NCBI GenBank assembly: GCA_950022655.1
Contig: OX465592.1
Span: 5,229,544 to 5,293,543 of the forward strand
From: Alentia gelatinosa
Taxonomy: Eukaryota; Annelida; Polychaeta; Phyllodocida; Polynoidae
DNA length: 64,000 nucleotides
Direction: 5' to 3'
Positions 36,101-47,084 of the stretch are shown one piece after another. The notes beneath the pieces are model-generated. The model ran no database searches. It worked only from the letters and a program-made list of their open reading frames with translations, and was not told the origin of the DNA. Made by a program: the position numbers and the translations under genes. Each line of letters starts with the position of its first letter. Position 1 is the stretch's first letter.

Positions 36101-39100
36101 GATCCTGGGGAATCTGTTGTTAGTTAATAGAGGGTCCCAAGTTAGAAATATAATTAAACTTATAGATCTACCAGGTCGTCTTTACTTGGGCTTGCAACTT
36201 AAAGTTACAGGAATATCAATTTGAAATGAATTCAGTCTACCCTGTGTATACGACCACTGCTCAGATTACTCCCTCATAGGAAAACTGGATGATATGCTCG
36301 GTAGCCAGCATGCTGTGGATGATACGCTTTGTAAATTGGATGATACGCTTCTTTTTCGGGAAGCGACATTCTCACACTTGTGGCGAACTGCGTATCAAAC
36401 AATGGCGAATTATCATATTCTGTCTGTCATGAATCAAAATATAAGTGTTTCCGCACATCTTCAGCTATCTTCTTATCTTTATTTGGAGTTCCTACATCAA
36501 TTCTTGACAGAGTTCTTACATAAATTTTTTAAAAAGCGTATGGTCCATCAGTCACTTGCTGAAAAATGAAGCATTCTGGCTATGAAGCGTATAATCCAGA
36601 TACCACTGATAGTAGTGGAGGTTGGGGGGTCATGTCCTGAACTATTCTGTAACAAACTGTAGCATAAGATGTGTGCAAACGGGGCTTAGAGATTAAACTT
36701 CCCTCTCCCACCGCTCTGTAGCACAAAAACACCTAAAACCATCAAATACAAACCATTCCCTTATTTAAAGAAATTTTTTGTTTGGGAATATCCTACTACC
36801 ACAAATTGACATCATATCAGTGAAATTCTGCCAATTTGAGAGAAAATCGTTCTTTTTCTGTATCTGATATGATTAATATCATTTTAATTGTCATACCAGA
36901 CTTGATATACTCACCTGTCCACCATTTTGGTATTATTCTAAAAGAAAAAAAAATTATTTGTTTATGTTGTAACTCACTTAACAACGATCCAAATAATTGA
37001 TTATTTACATAAAATTGCTAAAAATGATTTGATATTAGAGTCTGCCAGATCCTATGTTGCATGTGTGACACTTTTGGGAGTGTTTAATTTCTTCACAATC
37101 ATTTAGAAAACTAAGTCAGCTTTTGAACACCGAGTGTCCGTTCTGCGCACTCATACAGTAAGAGCCGAGCTCACCTGCCACCCACAGTTTGCTTTATCAT
37201 TTCCAATGGTTCACTTGGCTTTCCGTAGTTGTGTTATTTTGTTTTTGGTGATAGACCGTTAGACGAAGCTCCCCAGATCCCAGGCAGACACAACAAACCG
37301 CATGAACTTAATTCACAGGCTTCACAGTGAGAGGAGAGTGCCAAGGCATGCATTGTGTTGCTTCCGGTCACATGACGTAAACAGCGCCAAATGTCGTCTG
37401 CTAGGAGTAGTTTTTGCTGGGGGGTGAAAAGTCAACATCTTGATACTCTTTGTGGTATTTATTATTAGAAAGATACTCCACGAGGAACTACTTTACAGGT
37501 TCTAGCCTCATCCTATCGACAACAACATAGAGTCCAGTAAAGGGTTCTAAGGTCCTATATGATCTCGGATATCTTCAATTGATCTTCAATATTTTTTCTA
37601 GCCTCATCTTATAAATCTATCATTTGATATCCAGCCTCGATTGCCTTTTCCCCAAAATCTACAGGTCTGCAAATGTATGAATTATACAATCAGTCGAATA
37701 CAGGGATATCCTCGCAATCTTGGTATGTTTCAGGGGACAAAGGGAGGTCATTTTGAATTTATAAACACTTCTTGAGTTCTGTCACAGAACTTAGTCAGAC
37801 AAAAGGCTGAACCCACGATTAGCATGAATCATTTAGGCCTGGTGAGGACATTAAGATGAGTAGACAGTCAAACTGCTCTATTTTGTCGCTGTTAGTAACA
37901 CTGGTGGAGAACCTGTAATTATTATCTATAATACCTGATAGTATCATTGGTTGAGAACCCTGTAATTACTATCCATAATACCTGATAGTAACACTGGTGA
38001 AGAACCCTGTAGTTACTATCCAGAATACCTGATAGTAACAATGGTGGAGAACCCCTGTTTGTTCCCACTAGAGGGATGACAAGCTACACAACTAAAGAGG
38101 AGGAATAATAACAAATCTGTCCATTGATTGCATATATTTTACCCTTACGAATAATAAGTACTCATGAAATACAAAAACAAGCATTCAAATAGCTTCCCAT
38201 TGCAGTGGATTCAGTTTCTTTTGATATAAAAGTCCTGACAGTCGAGCTCATGTTGTGTTTCCTAACCTTCTCACTAAATACAAGCTAAACAAATCTCAGC
38301 CTAGAAGTCATTCCAGTTACTCAATGAAAGTCAAATGGACTTGCCTCAGTCCATAACTCTTCGTACTCTGTATACTAGCTGTAAAATAGATTCTTGGCCT
38401 CATTCCATATTGGATCCTTGTAGAACAGTCTATGCTCCTACTACCATCAGAATTATATGACACATTGAAAACTTCATTAGATGTATTTATGATTAAAGAG
38501 ACCAGTGGCGGTCCTTGATGATTGCTTGTACTTCCAACACCTCTTGCTGTACTGTGAAACTAAATTCTTCTGGGTTCTCCTCTAGCTGGAAGTCAGATCT
38601 CTCAGAAACTCAAACTGACCTACAAGACGTCGGCCAACAAGCTCGTCTCCAGCTTCAAGCAGGTGTCACCCGGCTACCAGCTCGTGCGCGAGTTTCGGGG
38701 CCACCGCGATGGAGTCTGGGAAGTGACCGTCTCCAAGACTGACCCACAAGTCATCGGAACAGCGTCTGCAGGTACGGACTCCACAAACTGTACTCCATGG
38801 ACCTTTCAATGAGAATTAGTTAGTCATTGAGCAACTGGTTGTTATGTGATTAAAAAGACTGTGTTGTATATAACAGCAGGTGATCCTTATAGAAACCAGA
38901 AATCTTATTTATTAGAAAATGTTTTTTCAGAAAAACTATTTGGATCAGCAGAAAATTGCCATAATAAACCATGATTTCCAGCTAGTAAATGATATATTGC
39001 TCAAACACACATGGGGTTTCAGGAAACACTATTTGCAGTAGCGTAAACTCTGTGGTTAAAGTTGGTCATTTTGAGTAGCAGACGACATTTCATTGCAGAC

Positions 39101-42100
39101 CACACGGCGCGGCTGTGGTGGGTGGAGAGCGGGTCATGCCTGCTGCAGTACACCGGCCACACGGGCTCCGTCAACTCGCTACGCTTCCACCCGACCCAGG
39201 AGCTGGTGCTCACTGCGTCCGGCGACCAGACCGCGCACATCTGGAAGGCTCACATCAACAGCGCATTGCAGGTGGAGGCACTGGTCCGTAGAGAGTATTG
39301 TCACTCTATTGTTCATCTCGTTTTGCTTGTTTACGTGCCCCAGTACTGCCAACCAACAGTGATCAGTTTTTGTTATTAGACTAATAACTAGTATAATAAC
39401 AGTTTTATTAAACTAGGAGAAAACAAATATACACATGTGAGGTTTGGAGGGACTACTTATCATATTCTCTGTTGGATAATATATGATAGATGTGTAAGAG
39501 GAAACTACTTTATTTCATACTTTTTATGTAGGAAGATTCATCTTCTCTTTCAGGGCTTAAAAACTGAAAAAAACAACACTAGCCTTGACTGCCTGAATGG
39601 TTGGTTGTACTGAGGTTTTATGACTATATTTTATAAAAGTGTCCATTCGACAGTTTAGTGCAGATTGGAATCGGTATGAAAGAATTTTCTCCAAGCATGT
39701 ATCTCTTTAATATTCAATATAGCTTGTTGTACAAGTCTCTATGAAAAAAGCCATATAAGTATTGTACTATATAGTGGATGGTTGGCACTACTTATCTTGT
39801 GTAGAGGTAAAGTTGAGCATGTTCGTAAAGTATACAGAAGCTAATGCGGGGTGATGTGCGCAGAGTTTGTGTCAAAACACGAGATGGGGTGCAGTGTAGC
39901 CCGAAGGAGGTGCATACTCTCCAGCATATCGACCCCAAATTAGATATAGGATTTATTATACCCCATTTACATGCTTGTCCTGTAGCAAATCGTTCGTGAA
40001 AAATATCATATGATTGTGCCAACCCTGTTTGGTCGCAGAAACTAAAAACATCTCTAGTACTGTCCATACTGTAACAACAGCTTTACAAGGTTTGAATATT
40101 CAGGAACATATTTTGGATCCATTTAATCATATAACACAGCACATTTTCATATGGGGTATGATAATGTATCAGTTCATTAAAGTCCATAGAGCGAGAAGGA
40201 GAAGAAGAGTTGATGGTTGTAGCTAACTGCTGTAGTTAGTGACATGCATGAGTTTGTTGGCTGTGAACATGTGAAATATGAATATGGTGTTTGGGCATGT
40301 GGCTGGTGGATGGAGTCTAGTGGTGACCCCCAGTGCAGTTCTCTCTGTTTACAATGGTAGGAGAGGTGGGGGCAGTAAGAGGCGGGCAGTGAGAGGTGGG
40401 GGCAGTAAGAGATGGGCAGTGAGAGGCGGGCAGTGAGAGGTGGGCAGTAAGAGGCGGGCAGTGAGAGGTGGGGGCAGTGAGAGGTGGGCAGTGAGAGGTA
40501 GGCAATGATAGTGGGCAGTGAGAGGTGGGCAGGGAGAGGCGGGCAGGAAGAGGTGTGCAGTGAGAGATGGGCAGTGACAGTAGGCAGTAAGAGGCGGCCA
40601 GTGAGAGGTGTGCAGTGAGAGGCGGGTGGTGAGAGGCGGGCAGTGAGAGGCGGGCAGTGAGAGGCGGGCAGTGAGAGGCGGGCAGTGAGAGGCGGGCAGT
40701 GAGAGGCGGGCAGTGAGAGGCGGGCAGGGAGAGTTGGGCAGGGAGAGGCGGGTGGGGAGAGGTGGGCAGTCAGAGGGGAGCAGTTTTCTTTGGGCAGTTT
40801 TCGATGGGCAGTTTTTGGTGGGCAGTTTTCTGTGGGCAGTGAGAGGCAGGCAGTGAGAGGCAGGCAATGAGAGGCGAGTAGGGAGAGGGGGCAGGCAGAG
40901 GCGGGCAGGGAGAGGGGCGCAGGGAGAGGCAGGCAGGGAGAGGTGGACAGTGAGAGGTGGGCAGTGAGAGGTGGGCAGTGAGAGGTGGGCAGTGAGAGGT
41001 GGGCAGTGAGTGTTTAGACCCCGAGTAGACAACATTCATCTCATAGCACTTTGCTCTTTCAGAAATCACATTCCTCCGGAGAAGATGATCTCGATGGTTC
41101 AGAGCGTGAGGATGGCGATGGTGAGTCGCAATTTGTATTTATTAATATATTCCAAAATTACTTGAGAGTTTCTAAAATCCCACAGACGATGCAGAAAGAT
41201 GCCTGCTTGTGACCATCCTTATGATTCACCATCTGTCCATAGACTTCGTAGTGATATTCAATCTACATACCTGTTGTTCCCACCTTGAGTGTAAAATGAA
41301 TCAGAACTAGTCTGTTGAGTATATTCTACCCTTTCCGTGTTTTTTTATCACCAGGACCTGATTCCTCAGACGACAAGAATGAGTCGACCTACATCCGTGA
41401 GCCCAAGACGGAGCTGACCGGTCACTCGAGTGTCATCATCGCTGCCGACTGGTTGGCAGGTGGTACGCAGGCCATCACCGTATCGTGGGACCGAACCGCC
41501 AACCTCTATGATGTCGAGAAGGGAGAGATACTCAATACTCTCACAGGTAAGTCGGTTCTGCATCTTATCTACATTAAAGGTTGGAGTATATTGGTGAATG
41601 AATGTGTGGTAGTATGAGTCCATGAGTAAAAGAGGGTGTAAGGCTGTTCAACAATGCATGAGTAAAATGAAAACATTGCATGCTTAGAGTCGAAACTAAT
41701 CACACTTTCGAGTGTACTTTTTCCAGTTCTGACATGTACAGGTGTGTGAATATGGCCACTTGTATCTGAAACCAGTTAATATTGTGTATACATGTACTGA
41801 CTTGTTAAAGTGCTGATTCCACCAACTAGATGTATGTGCCATGTTATATCTTGGTTTATCTTATGGAGTACTGCAATATGTCTTACATCCTTTGCCGTGA
41901 CACGTCGCACGCGATGATGTGTCTATTTTTTGTGATATTGTGTGTATATTTTGGTACTCCACCAACGCGACATATCACGATCTATCATGGCAAGAGCACA
42001 GCAAAGGTGCTTAACCAAACTGATGGTTCGCGACAAATATGCACATGATTATTCGAAACCTAGCATAGATTTAGCAAGACAACCAAATCGTGACCAATCT

Positions 42101-45100
42101 TGCTATATCTTGTGTGTTGGTGGAACCAGCACTTTACTCTGTCCTCTTTTCTCAGATGTGACTACACGTCTAGTCTGTGGAGATTATGGCCGCTTGTATC
42201 TGATACCAGTTAATATTGTGTATACATGTACTGACATGTAAACTCTGCCGTCTTTCTGTCCTCCTCAGGCCACGACCAGGAGTTAACCAACGTTTGTCCG
42301 CACCCGACTCAGAAACTGGTGGTGACGTCATCCAAGGACACAACCTTCAGACTGTGGGACTTCCGCGAGCCGGCCATGAAGGTCAACGTCTTCCAAGGTC
42401 ACACTCAGTGAGTCACGTGTTCACAGCTCGCCTCGTGTTTGTGAAATGGGACGTTTTCTCAGAACATTTGACTATGTACCACTCGCAGAGTTTGCGATAA
42501 TGAAACGAAGAGATTTCCCAGAGACATAGTTAGTGTGACTGAATGGAATCTGTTCAGAAATATTTTGGTCAGAACTATTCTCTGAGTTCGAAGAACGAGG
42601 GGAGTATTTCTGACCAAAATATCGATGAACAGACCACTTTTCCATGGTCTTTATTTTCAATATATAATATGCCTTTTCCTTGTGTAAAAGAAAGACAATA
42701 CCAATTGAGCCTCATTGACACTTATTATATAGAGATGTCAGTTTTCTGTTTATGTCCGGTCTTGGTCATGTTAGAGGTGAATAGTGGATAGAATCAGGAT
42801 TTGGGTAACTTCTGTGCTTTTTATATACCTCCCTGTATTTTGAACTCCTTATAGCCCCTACATGCAGAGACCGACACGGATGAGTTTTCCACATGACATA
42901 TTTCCACTTGACCCGCTCATAGATTTATGTGAGAATCCTGACGTTTTCAGACCTGTGACGTCAGCAGTCTTTGCACACGGCGACCGCGTGGTTTCCGGAA
43001 GTGACGACAGGACAGTGAAGGTGTGGGATCTGAAGAATATGCGGTCCCCGACTGCCACCATCCGCACCGACTCCGCTGTCAACAGGTGCGTACCCAACCC
43101 AAGCCGCCGTCTCCTTTTATCCTAGCCATAGGCTTGACATTAGGAACTCTTACTCAACAGGTTTGTGAGTATGGTAACTCATGCTCAATGGACGATAGAC
43201 ACAAACATAACCATCAAACCCCTTATCATCAGCATAGATAAAATGATTGAAATGTTTTAGCTCTGTTCACACTTCACCGACTCTCTACATGTTTGTTGAA
43301 TTATTCGCAACTAGGTGTTTTCGCTGTGATTACACTTCACCAGCTCTCTACGTGTTTGCTGTATTATTTGCAGTTGTAGGTTTTTGCTGTAATCACACTT
43401 CAGTGACTCTCTACATGTTTGCTGTATTTGTCACAGTTACATGTTTTTTTGCTGTGATCATACTTCACCAACTCTTTACATGTTCGCTGTATAAAGGGCG
43501 TGTTCCATCGGGCCGCCTACGTGACCACAAAAGAGCATCATATGTCTACCATTCATCAGGTGGTTATACCAATCGTTATAGTAGAGGGGGCAACTTGCTT
43601 GACGGCAGTGGCTGCACGGCGATGGCTGGTGTAATGGGCAACAGCCCATAAAACCTTATAAAATTGATGTGTTAAGTCGGCTGTGGAACGAGCCCATTGG
43701 TTTATATGCTATAAGTAAGTTTGGCAGATGCCTGACGGTGGCAGATTCATGGCCAGCCCAGTGGAACACCCTTCTATTTGCAGTGACATGTTTTCACTGT
43801 GATCACACTTCACCGACTCTCTACCTCTTTGCTGTATAATTCACAGTTGTGTGTTTTCGCTGTGTTCACACATCACCGACACTCTACCTCTTTGCTGTAT
43901 TATTCACAGTTGTGTGTTTTCGCTGTGTTCACACTTCACCGACTCTCTACCTCTTTGCTGTATTATTCACAGTTGTGTGTTTGCCCTGTGATCACACTTC
44001 ACCGACACTCTACCTCTTTGCTGTATTATTCACAGTTGTGTGTTTTCGCTGTGTTCACACTTCACCGACTCTCTACCTCTTTGCTGTATTATTCACAGTT
44101 GTGTGTTTGCCCTGTGATCACACTTCACCGACACTCTACCTTTTTGCTGTATTATTCTCGACCTGTTTGCTTCAGACTGTCCGTATCATCCTACCACAAC
44201 ATGATTGCCATTCCTCATGACAACCGACACATCCGAATCTTTGACCTCAACGGAGTACGCGTAGGCCGTCTTCCCCGCAGCAACCGGCAGGTGGGTGACT
44301 CAGACATTATTCACAGACCTTATGTTTTATCGATGATAATGTAGGATCACCATGGTTGGCAGTAATTAGGACAAGACAACTTGTTTTGGTAACAATTTGA
44401 ACTTTGTGATAAGGGAGAGGGTCAAGGTTTTGAGAGGTTGGTTCGCCAGGCATCATAGATCGCTTAAAGAGTATCATGGTGATCAAGAGAACTTAAAGAA
44501 GAAAATGGTGTCTTGACCAGACTATAGGCCTGTAAGGTATATTAGGGATCCGGATTCAAATAGTATTTCCCTAAAAAATCTTACAGATTCACTTGTGATG
44601 CCTATCTAATTAGTTTTAATCAAGCATTTGTTTGTGAATAATTAAGGAACATTCTCTGAAATTACAATATAAAAATATTGTGTCTTTTCCAAGTAAGCCT
44701 TTATTTTCCATTTTCTACCTGCATTGACACTGCTTTGACATATGGCAGATATCACAAAAAGGTTTTTTTTGCTACTTTCCTTTTTTGATGACAAAACAGT
44801 CTATTTTGATTTCTACTGTGAGTTTAACAGAAGTTAAGGTATAAAAATGATTGTAAAAGAAATCTCTACTTGATTAATCTGGATTTCGATTTTGCTTCCA
44901 TATGGAATTAGAGATCTTCACACATATTCTGGAAGTCAAACATTTTGCCAAACTTTTAAAATGATTTCTGAGAAAATACATCAAAAATGAAAAAAGAAGA
45001 ATTATCTCAATAAATTCAAAATATATATGACAATGAAGCCCATAATTAAGTCAAAAATACAGTAAAACCCGCTTAAGGTAACATCATCCGTTCCAAGCAA

Positions 45101-46485
45101 AGTGTACCCTTAAGCAGGGTGTCCTCTTAAGGCGGTATTCCACCAACAAGACAAAATCGTTGTACAGCGCCCGTATGGCGGTTGCTGCGGTTGCTGGCAG
45201 ATCTGCTCTATTTTAAATCATCTGTTGGGTTGGTGGAAGCACAAACCACACGTTTCAGCAGGCATCGGCTCTCCTGCCCGACGTTTCAAGTCGTCAGTTG
45301 GAGGATATTGGGGTTGATAGGAGTGTCGCCTCACGGTTGCTGAGCGTCTGCTGGGGCGTTTGGCCATTTCCCAGCTGAAATGCGCTTCCACCAACCATAA
45401 TTTTCAGGCGATCCCCCAACCGATACTCCCAACAATCCTCCACAAGATGTAACTATAACGTCGGCCGAATAACTAATTGATTAGGTTTTTATCGGCTGGA
45501 ATTGAGCATCTGGCCGATGTATTTGAGGAGTACGACACCCGCCCGCGGGTTCTGCCGGGAGTTGCGGCGAGGGAACGCCGCCAACATAGTGTGAGCGATA
45601 CCGGCGATACCCGAAGTCGCGAATGGACATCGTAAATTCCGACACTTTCGGCAGAATTCTAGCACCATAGCGTGCCATACACATTCATAACATCAATCCT
45701 TATCTTAATGTACCTTCATTGTTCGATTAAATGTGTAATTCCTCGGTTATTTGACGTTTTCTGACCGTTCCCGTACAATACCCAACACGCCGACACACTG
45801 CTCCGCTCGATACGCGGCTTTCGTGGGTTCAGAGCGTCGTAGTGTATCGCCGCACGCGGCGCCGCCTATCGGGGAACTCGATTACTACGTAAAAATGCGG
45901 CTAACGTCCACCAGTCGGCGCCAGGGATGGGGCGTCGGCTAGGATCTGCTGGAACTTCGAACCCACCCGACGCTCGTATGGCGACCACATGAATGTCTGT
46001 TGGGGGTTTCGGTGGAGCAGCAACGCATCTTGAGGCCATTTTTCCAGACGTTTCAACCGACGTCGGCTGAAAGGTCGGCTGGAACGTCTGTTGACGTTGA
46101 AAAAGTGGTTGTTTGGTGGAATACCGCCTTTAAGCGGGGTTAAAATAAACTAGATAAGAATCTCTGTTCCGAGAAAACTGTTTGCTTGGGTGGGGTGTCT
46201 CCTTAAGAGAGGTGTCACAGAAGCGGGGTTCTACTGTAACTAGTTTTCAGTCGCCAATATGGTTTCGCGGCCTATAGTACATGTACATGGTGTGTGTTTC
46301 CCTAGTAATTCAGGTTGCTATAATAAAGAGTATGAATGACTATGTGAGATTGTTTGCGCCGGCAGGGACACAGCCGCATGGTGTGCGCCACCACCTGGTC
46401 GGATCGCGAGAACGCGCTCTGCAACTTGTTCACCTGTGGATTTGACCGGCACGTCTTCGGCTGGCACTTCAGTCTCAAGGAGTGA
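31263..46485 (+). CDS. WDR37: WD repeat-containing protein 37
   Basis: Eleven coding exons: 31263-31405, 32595-32665, 33005-33118, 38586-38771, 39099-39271, 41063-41120, 41355-41546, 42269-42407, 42951-43085, 44176-44290, 46366-46485. All junctions are GT-AG and all phases match, giving 481 residues against 494 in human. The start ATG is the first after an in-frame TGA at 31227. WDR37 is a conserved WD40 protein that binds PACS1/PACS2 and is linked to calcium and apoptosis signalling; human missense changes cause a neuro-oculo-cardio-genitourinary syndrome. Evidence: an N-terminal disordered head, a coiled coil at about 50-88, a Ser/Thr-rich helix at about 110-135, then seven WD blades. A possible poly(A) signal ATTAAA is at 46696. 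Confidence 0.96.
31391..32112 (+). repeat. 74-bp minisatellite made of the WDR37 exon 1/intron 1 junction
   Basis: The last coding bases of exon 1 and its donor (CCCGCCGAGACTCAG|GTCAGT) are followed by about 45 intronic bases including AACTAATTATTTAGTGTAG. The whole unit repeats about nine or ten times at 73-74 bp spacing to about 32.1 kb. The first copies keep CTC(A/G)G|GTCAGT; later copies diverge. The real junction is the first unit. Confidence 0.92.
33414..33980. repeat. 30-bp minisatellite in WDR37 intron 3
   Basis: The unit is GCAGACGGCATTTTACTGTC plus ACATTGACAA. The central copies are near identical and the copies toward both ends are degenerate. The length is a multiple of three, so repetitive open frames appear on both strands (up to 219 codons minus), but they have no coding support. 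Confidence 0.85.
34870..35162 (+). mobile_element. foldback element, hairpin family A, copy 3
   Basis: The left segment TATACCTATGGCCGTG runs to TTTTAAGGTATATAATA. The hairpin follows, with arms AATACTTGATCAATTTGTCA and TTGACAATTTAACC around the apex CCTCTGCCTTTGTCAT. The arms differ in sequence from copies 1 and 2 but still pair. Confidence 0.6.
35215..35500. mobile_element. foldback element family C, copy 2
   Basis: It starts near TTAACATTGGGAACTTGTAC and includes AATTCACGCAGCTTCACC and TTGTGAATTACTACGCTATTC as near-inverted sequences. The right side, AGCTCTGACCGTAATCTTTC, mirrors TTTACAGTCAGAGCT on the left. It matches the 29.05-29.29 kb copy in reverse orientation. Confidence 0.5.
40356..41010. 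repeat. 14-bp G-rich minisatellite upstream of WDR37 exon 6
   Basis: The unit is GAGAGGCGGGCAGT with GAGAGGTGGGCAGT variants, roughly 45 copies, strongly strand-asymmetric (G-rich on plus). The array stops about 50 bases before the exon 6 acceptor (41062). Long Leu/Pro/Ser/His open frames on the minus strand are repeat artefacts. Confidence 0.9.
41809..42133. mobile_element. TTAA-type MITE upstream of WDR37 exon 8
   Basis: The left end is TTAA|AGTGCTGATTCCACCAAC and the right end GTTGGTGGAACCAGCACT|TTAC, inverted repeats of about 18 bp. The interior repeats words such as TATCTTG. On either side, about 55 bases containing CCAGTTAATATTGTG-TATACATGTACTGAC are directly duplicated (about 41745-41802 and 42183-42238). 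Confidence 0.65.
43250..44165. repeat. 63-bp minisatellite abutting WDR37 exon 10 acceptor
   Basis: The unit is TCACACTTCACCGACTCTCT-ACCTCTTTGCTGTATTATTC-ACAGTTGTGTGTTTTCGCTGTG. Four older copies lie at 43.25-43.49 kb and about six near-identical copies at 43.79-44.16 kb. Each copy contains TATTATTCACAG, an acceptor-like site. The last unit runs into the true acceptor TTTGCTTCAG at 44175. Confidence 0.88.
43493..43774. mobile_element. MITE inserted inside the WDR37 intron 9 minisatellite
   Basis: The left end AAGGGCGTGTTCCATCGGGC and right end GCCCAGTGGAACACCCTT are imperfect inverted repeats. The flanking sequences are halves of one minisatellite unit (CGCTGTAT before, CTATTTGCAG after), so the element jumped into an existing array. 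Confidence 0.65.
45059..46238. mobile_element. mariner-like MITE family D, copy 3, split by another element
   Basis: The outer ends ACAGTAAAACCCGC and GCGGGGTTCTACTGT match family D. The two halves continue the family consensus across the inserted segment: TCTTAA is followed by GCGGGGTTAAAATAAACTAG, comparable to ATGGGGTTAAAATGAACTAA in copy 1. Confidence 0.75.
45131..46129. mobile_element. 1-kb TTAA-flanked element with GGCGGTATTCCACCAA termini
   Basis: The left end GGCGGTATTCCACCAA and right end TTGGTGGAATACCGCCT are near-perfect inverted repeats bordered by TTAA at 45127-45130 and 46130-46133. TTAA duplication is typical of piggyBac-type elements, although the ends lack the usual CCC start. 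It is unusually G+C-rich, with Chi-like internal inverted words (GTCGGCTG, CAGCCGAC), and has no transposase frame. Confidence 0.75.
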
Positions 46486-47084
46486 ACGACGACGTGACCA
46501 ACTCCACCTTGACCTTGCAGCATTCGCAGACGACATTTACCCGCGTTTCCCGTCTCTACCGCGTGGCGGCGACACCGTACATCTCAGCTCACCAAGCTGG
46601 TTCCCCGCGTTCTAACCTGAGGTTAAGGAGACTGCAGGGGACCAGTGTGCTTGGGTTATGTTGGTAGATGGTGTCCTATTTCGTTGTTTCCTATGATTAA
46701 AGTGTATAGATTCATGGTTAATGTTAAATGGAATCTACATAAAGCACAGCTTGAACTGCATTTATATATGAGTGTTTAGTGAGAGAGTGTCCTTCCTTGG
46801 AGGGTGAGAAACTAATTCTGTGTAAAATACGCGATTATTAGTTTCTGTTAAATTCTGAGGGTAACTATGGTATATAACTCATGTGCAATCGAAGACTCAG
46901 AACAAAACTTGTGTTGTATGTAGAATATTTGACTTGTGTGTCTAGGTGTTCCGTGCCCACCAACACGTAGAGTGGTGACGTCAGCACGTAGAGTTGTGAC
47001 GTCAGCACCGTTTACAGCGTCTTCTGTGTTAACAACATGATCTGGCAGAACATGTACATACCGTGCTTCTAACGTATCGCTATA

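Larger units (their letters stand above)
33119..38585. other. WDR37 intron 3 (5.5 kb)
   Basis: It contains a 30-bp minisatellite at 33.41-33.98 kb, hairpin family A at 34.87-35.16 kb and foldback family C at 35.21-35.50 kb. The 91-codon open frame at 36294-36569 lacks splice context and a recognisable domain. Three tandem units with CCTGATAGTA(A/T)CA(A/C)TGGT occur near 37.89-38.06 kb. Confidence 0.6.
44291..46365. other. WDR37 last intron
   Basis: The first 760 bases are plain A+T-rich sequence with no visible element. The rest is a nested pair of transposons. No alternative exon is apparent. Confidence 0.6.
38586..46485 (+). other. WDR37: WDR37 exons 4-11, Ser/Thr helix and seven-bladed propeller
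   Basis: Exon 4 starts with [20 protein letters not shown], the region altered in human disease, then blade 1 ([15 protein letters not shown]). Blade 2 is in exon 5 ([15 protein letters not shown], then SGDQTAHIW). Exon 6 is a 58-base acidic linker ([15 protein letters not shown]). Blade 3 is in exon 7 ([26 protein letters not shown]), blade 4 in exon 8 ([22 protein letters not shown]), blade 5 in exon 9 ([19 protein letters not shown]), blade 6 in exon 10 ([20 protein letters not shown]) and blade 7 in exon 11 ([13 protein letters not shown]). The protein ends LKE, shorter than the human tail. Confidence 0.95.

Noticed and set aside
36294..36569. 91-codon plus ORF in WDR37 intron 3
   Set aside because: It contains short internal repeats ([25 protein letters not shown]), lacks splice context and matches nothing recognised.
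40349..41035. 228-codon Leu/Pro/Ser/His ORF
   Set aside because: Artefact of the 14-bp minisatellite; several frames are open at once.
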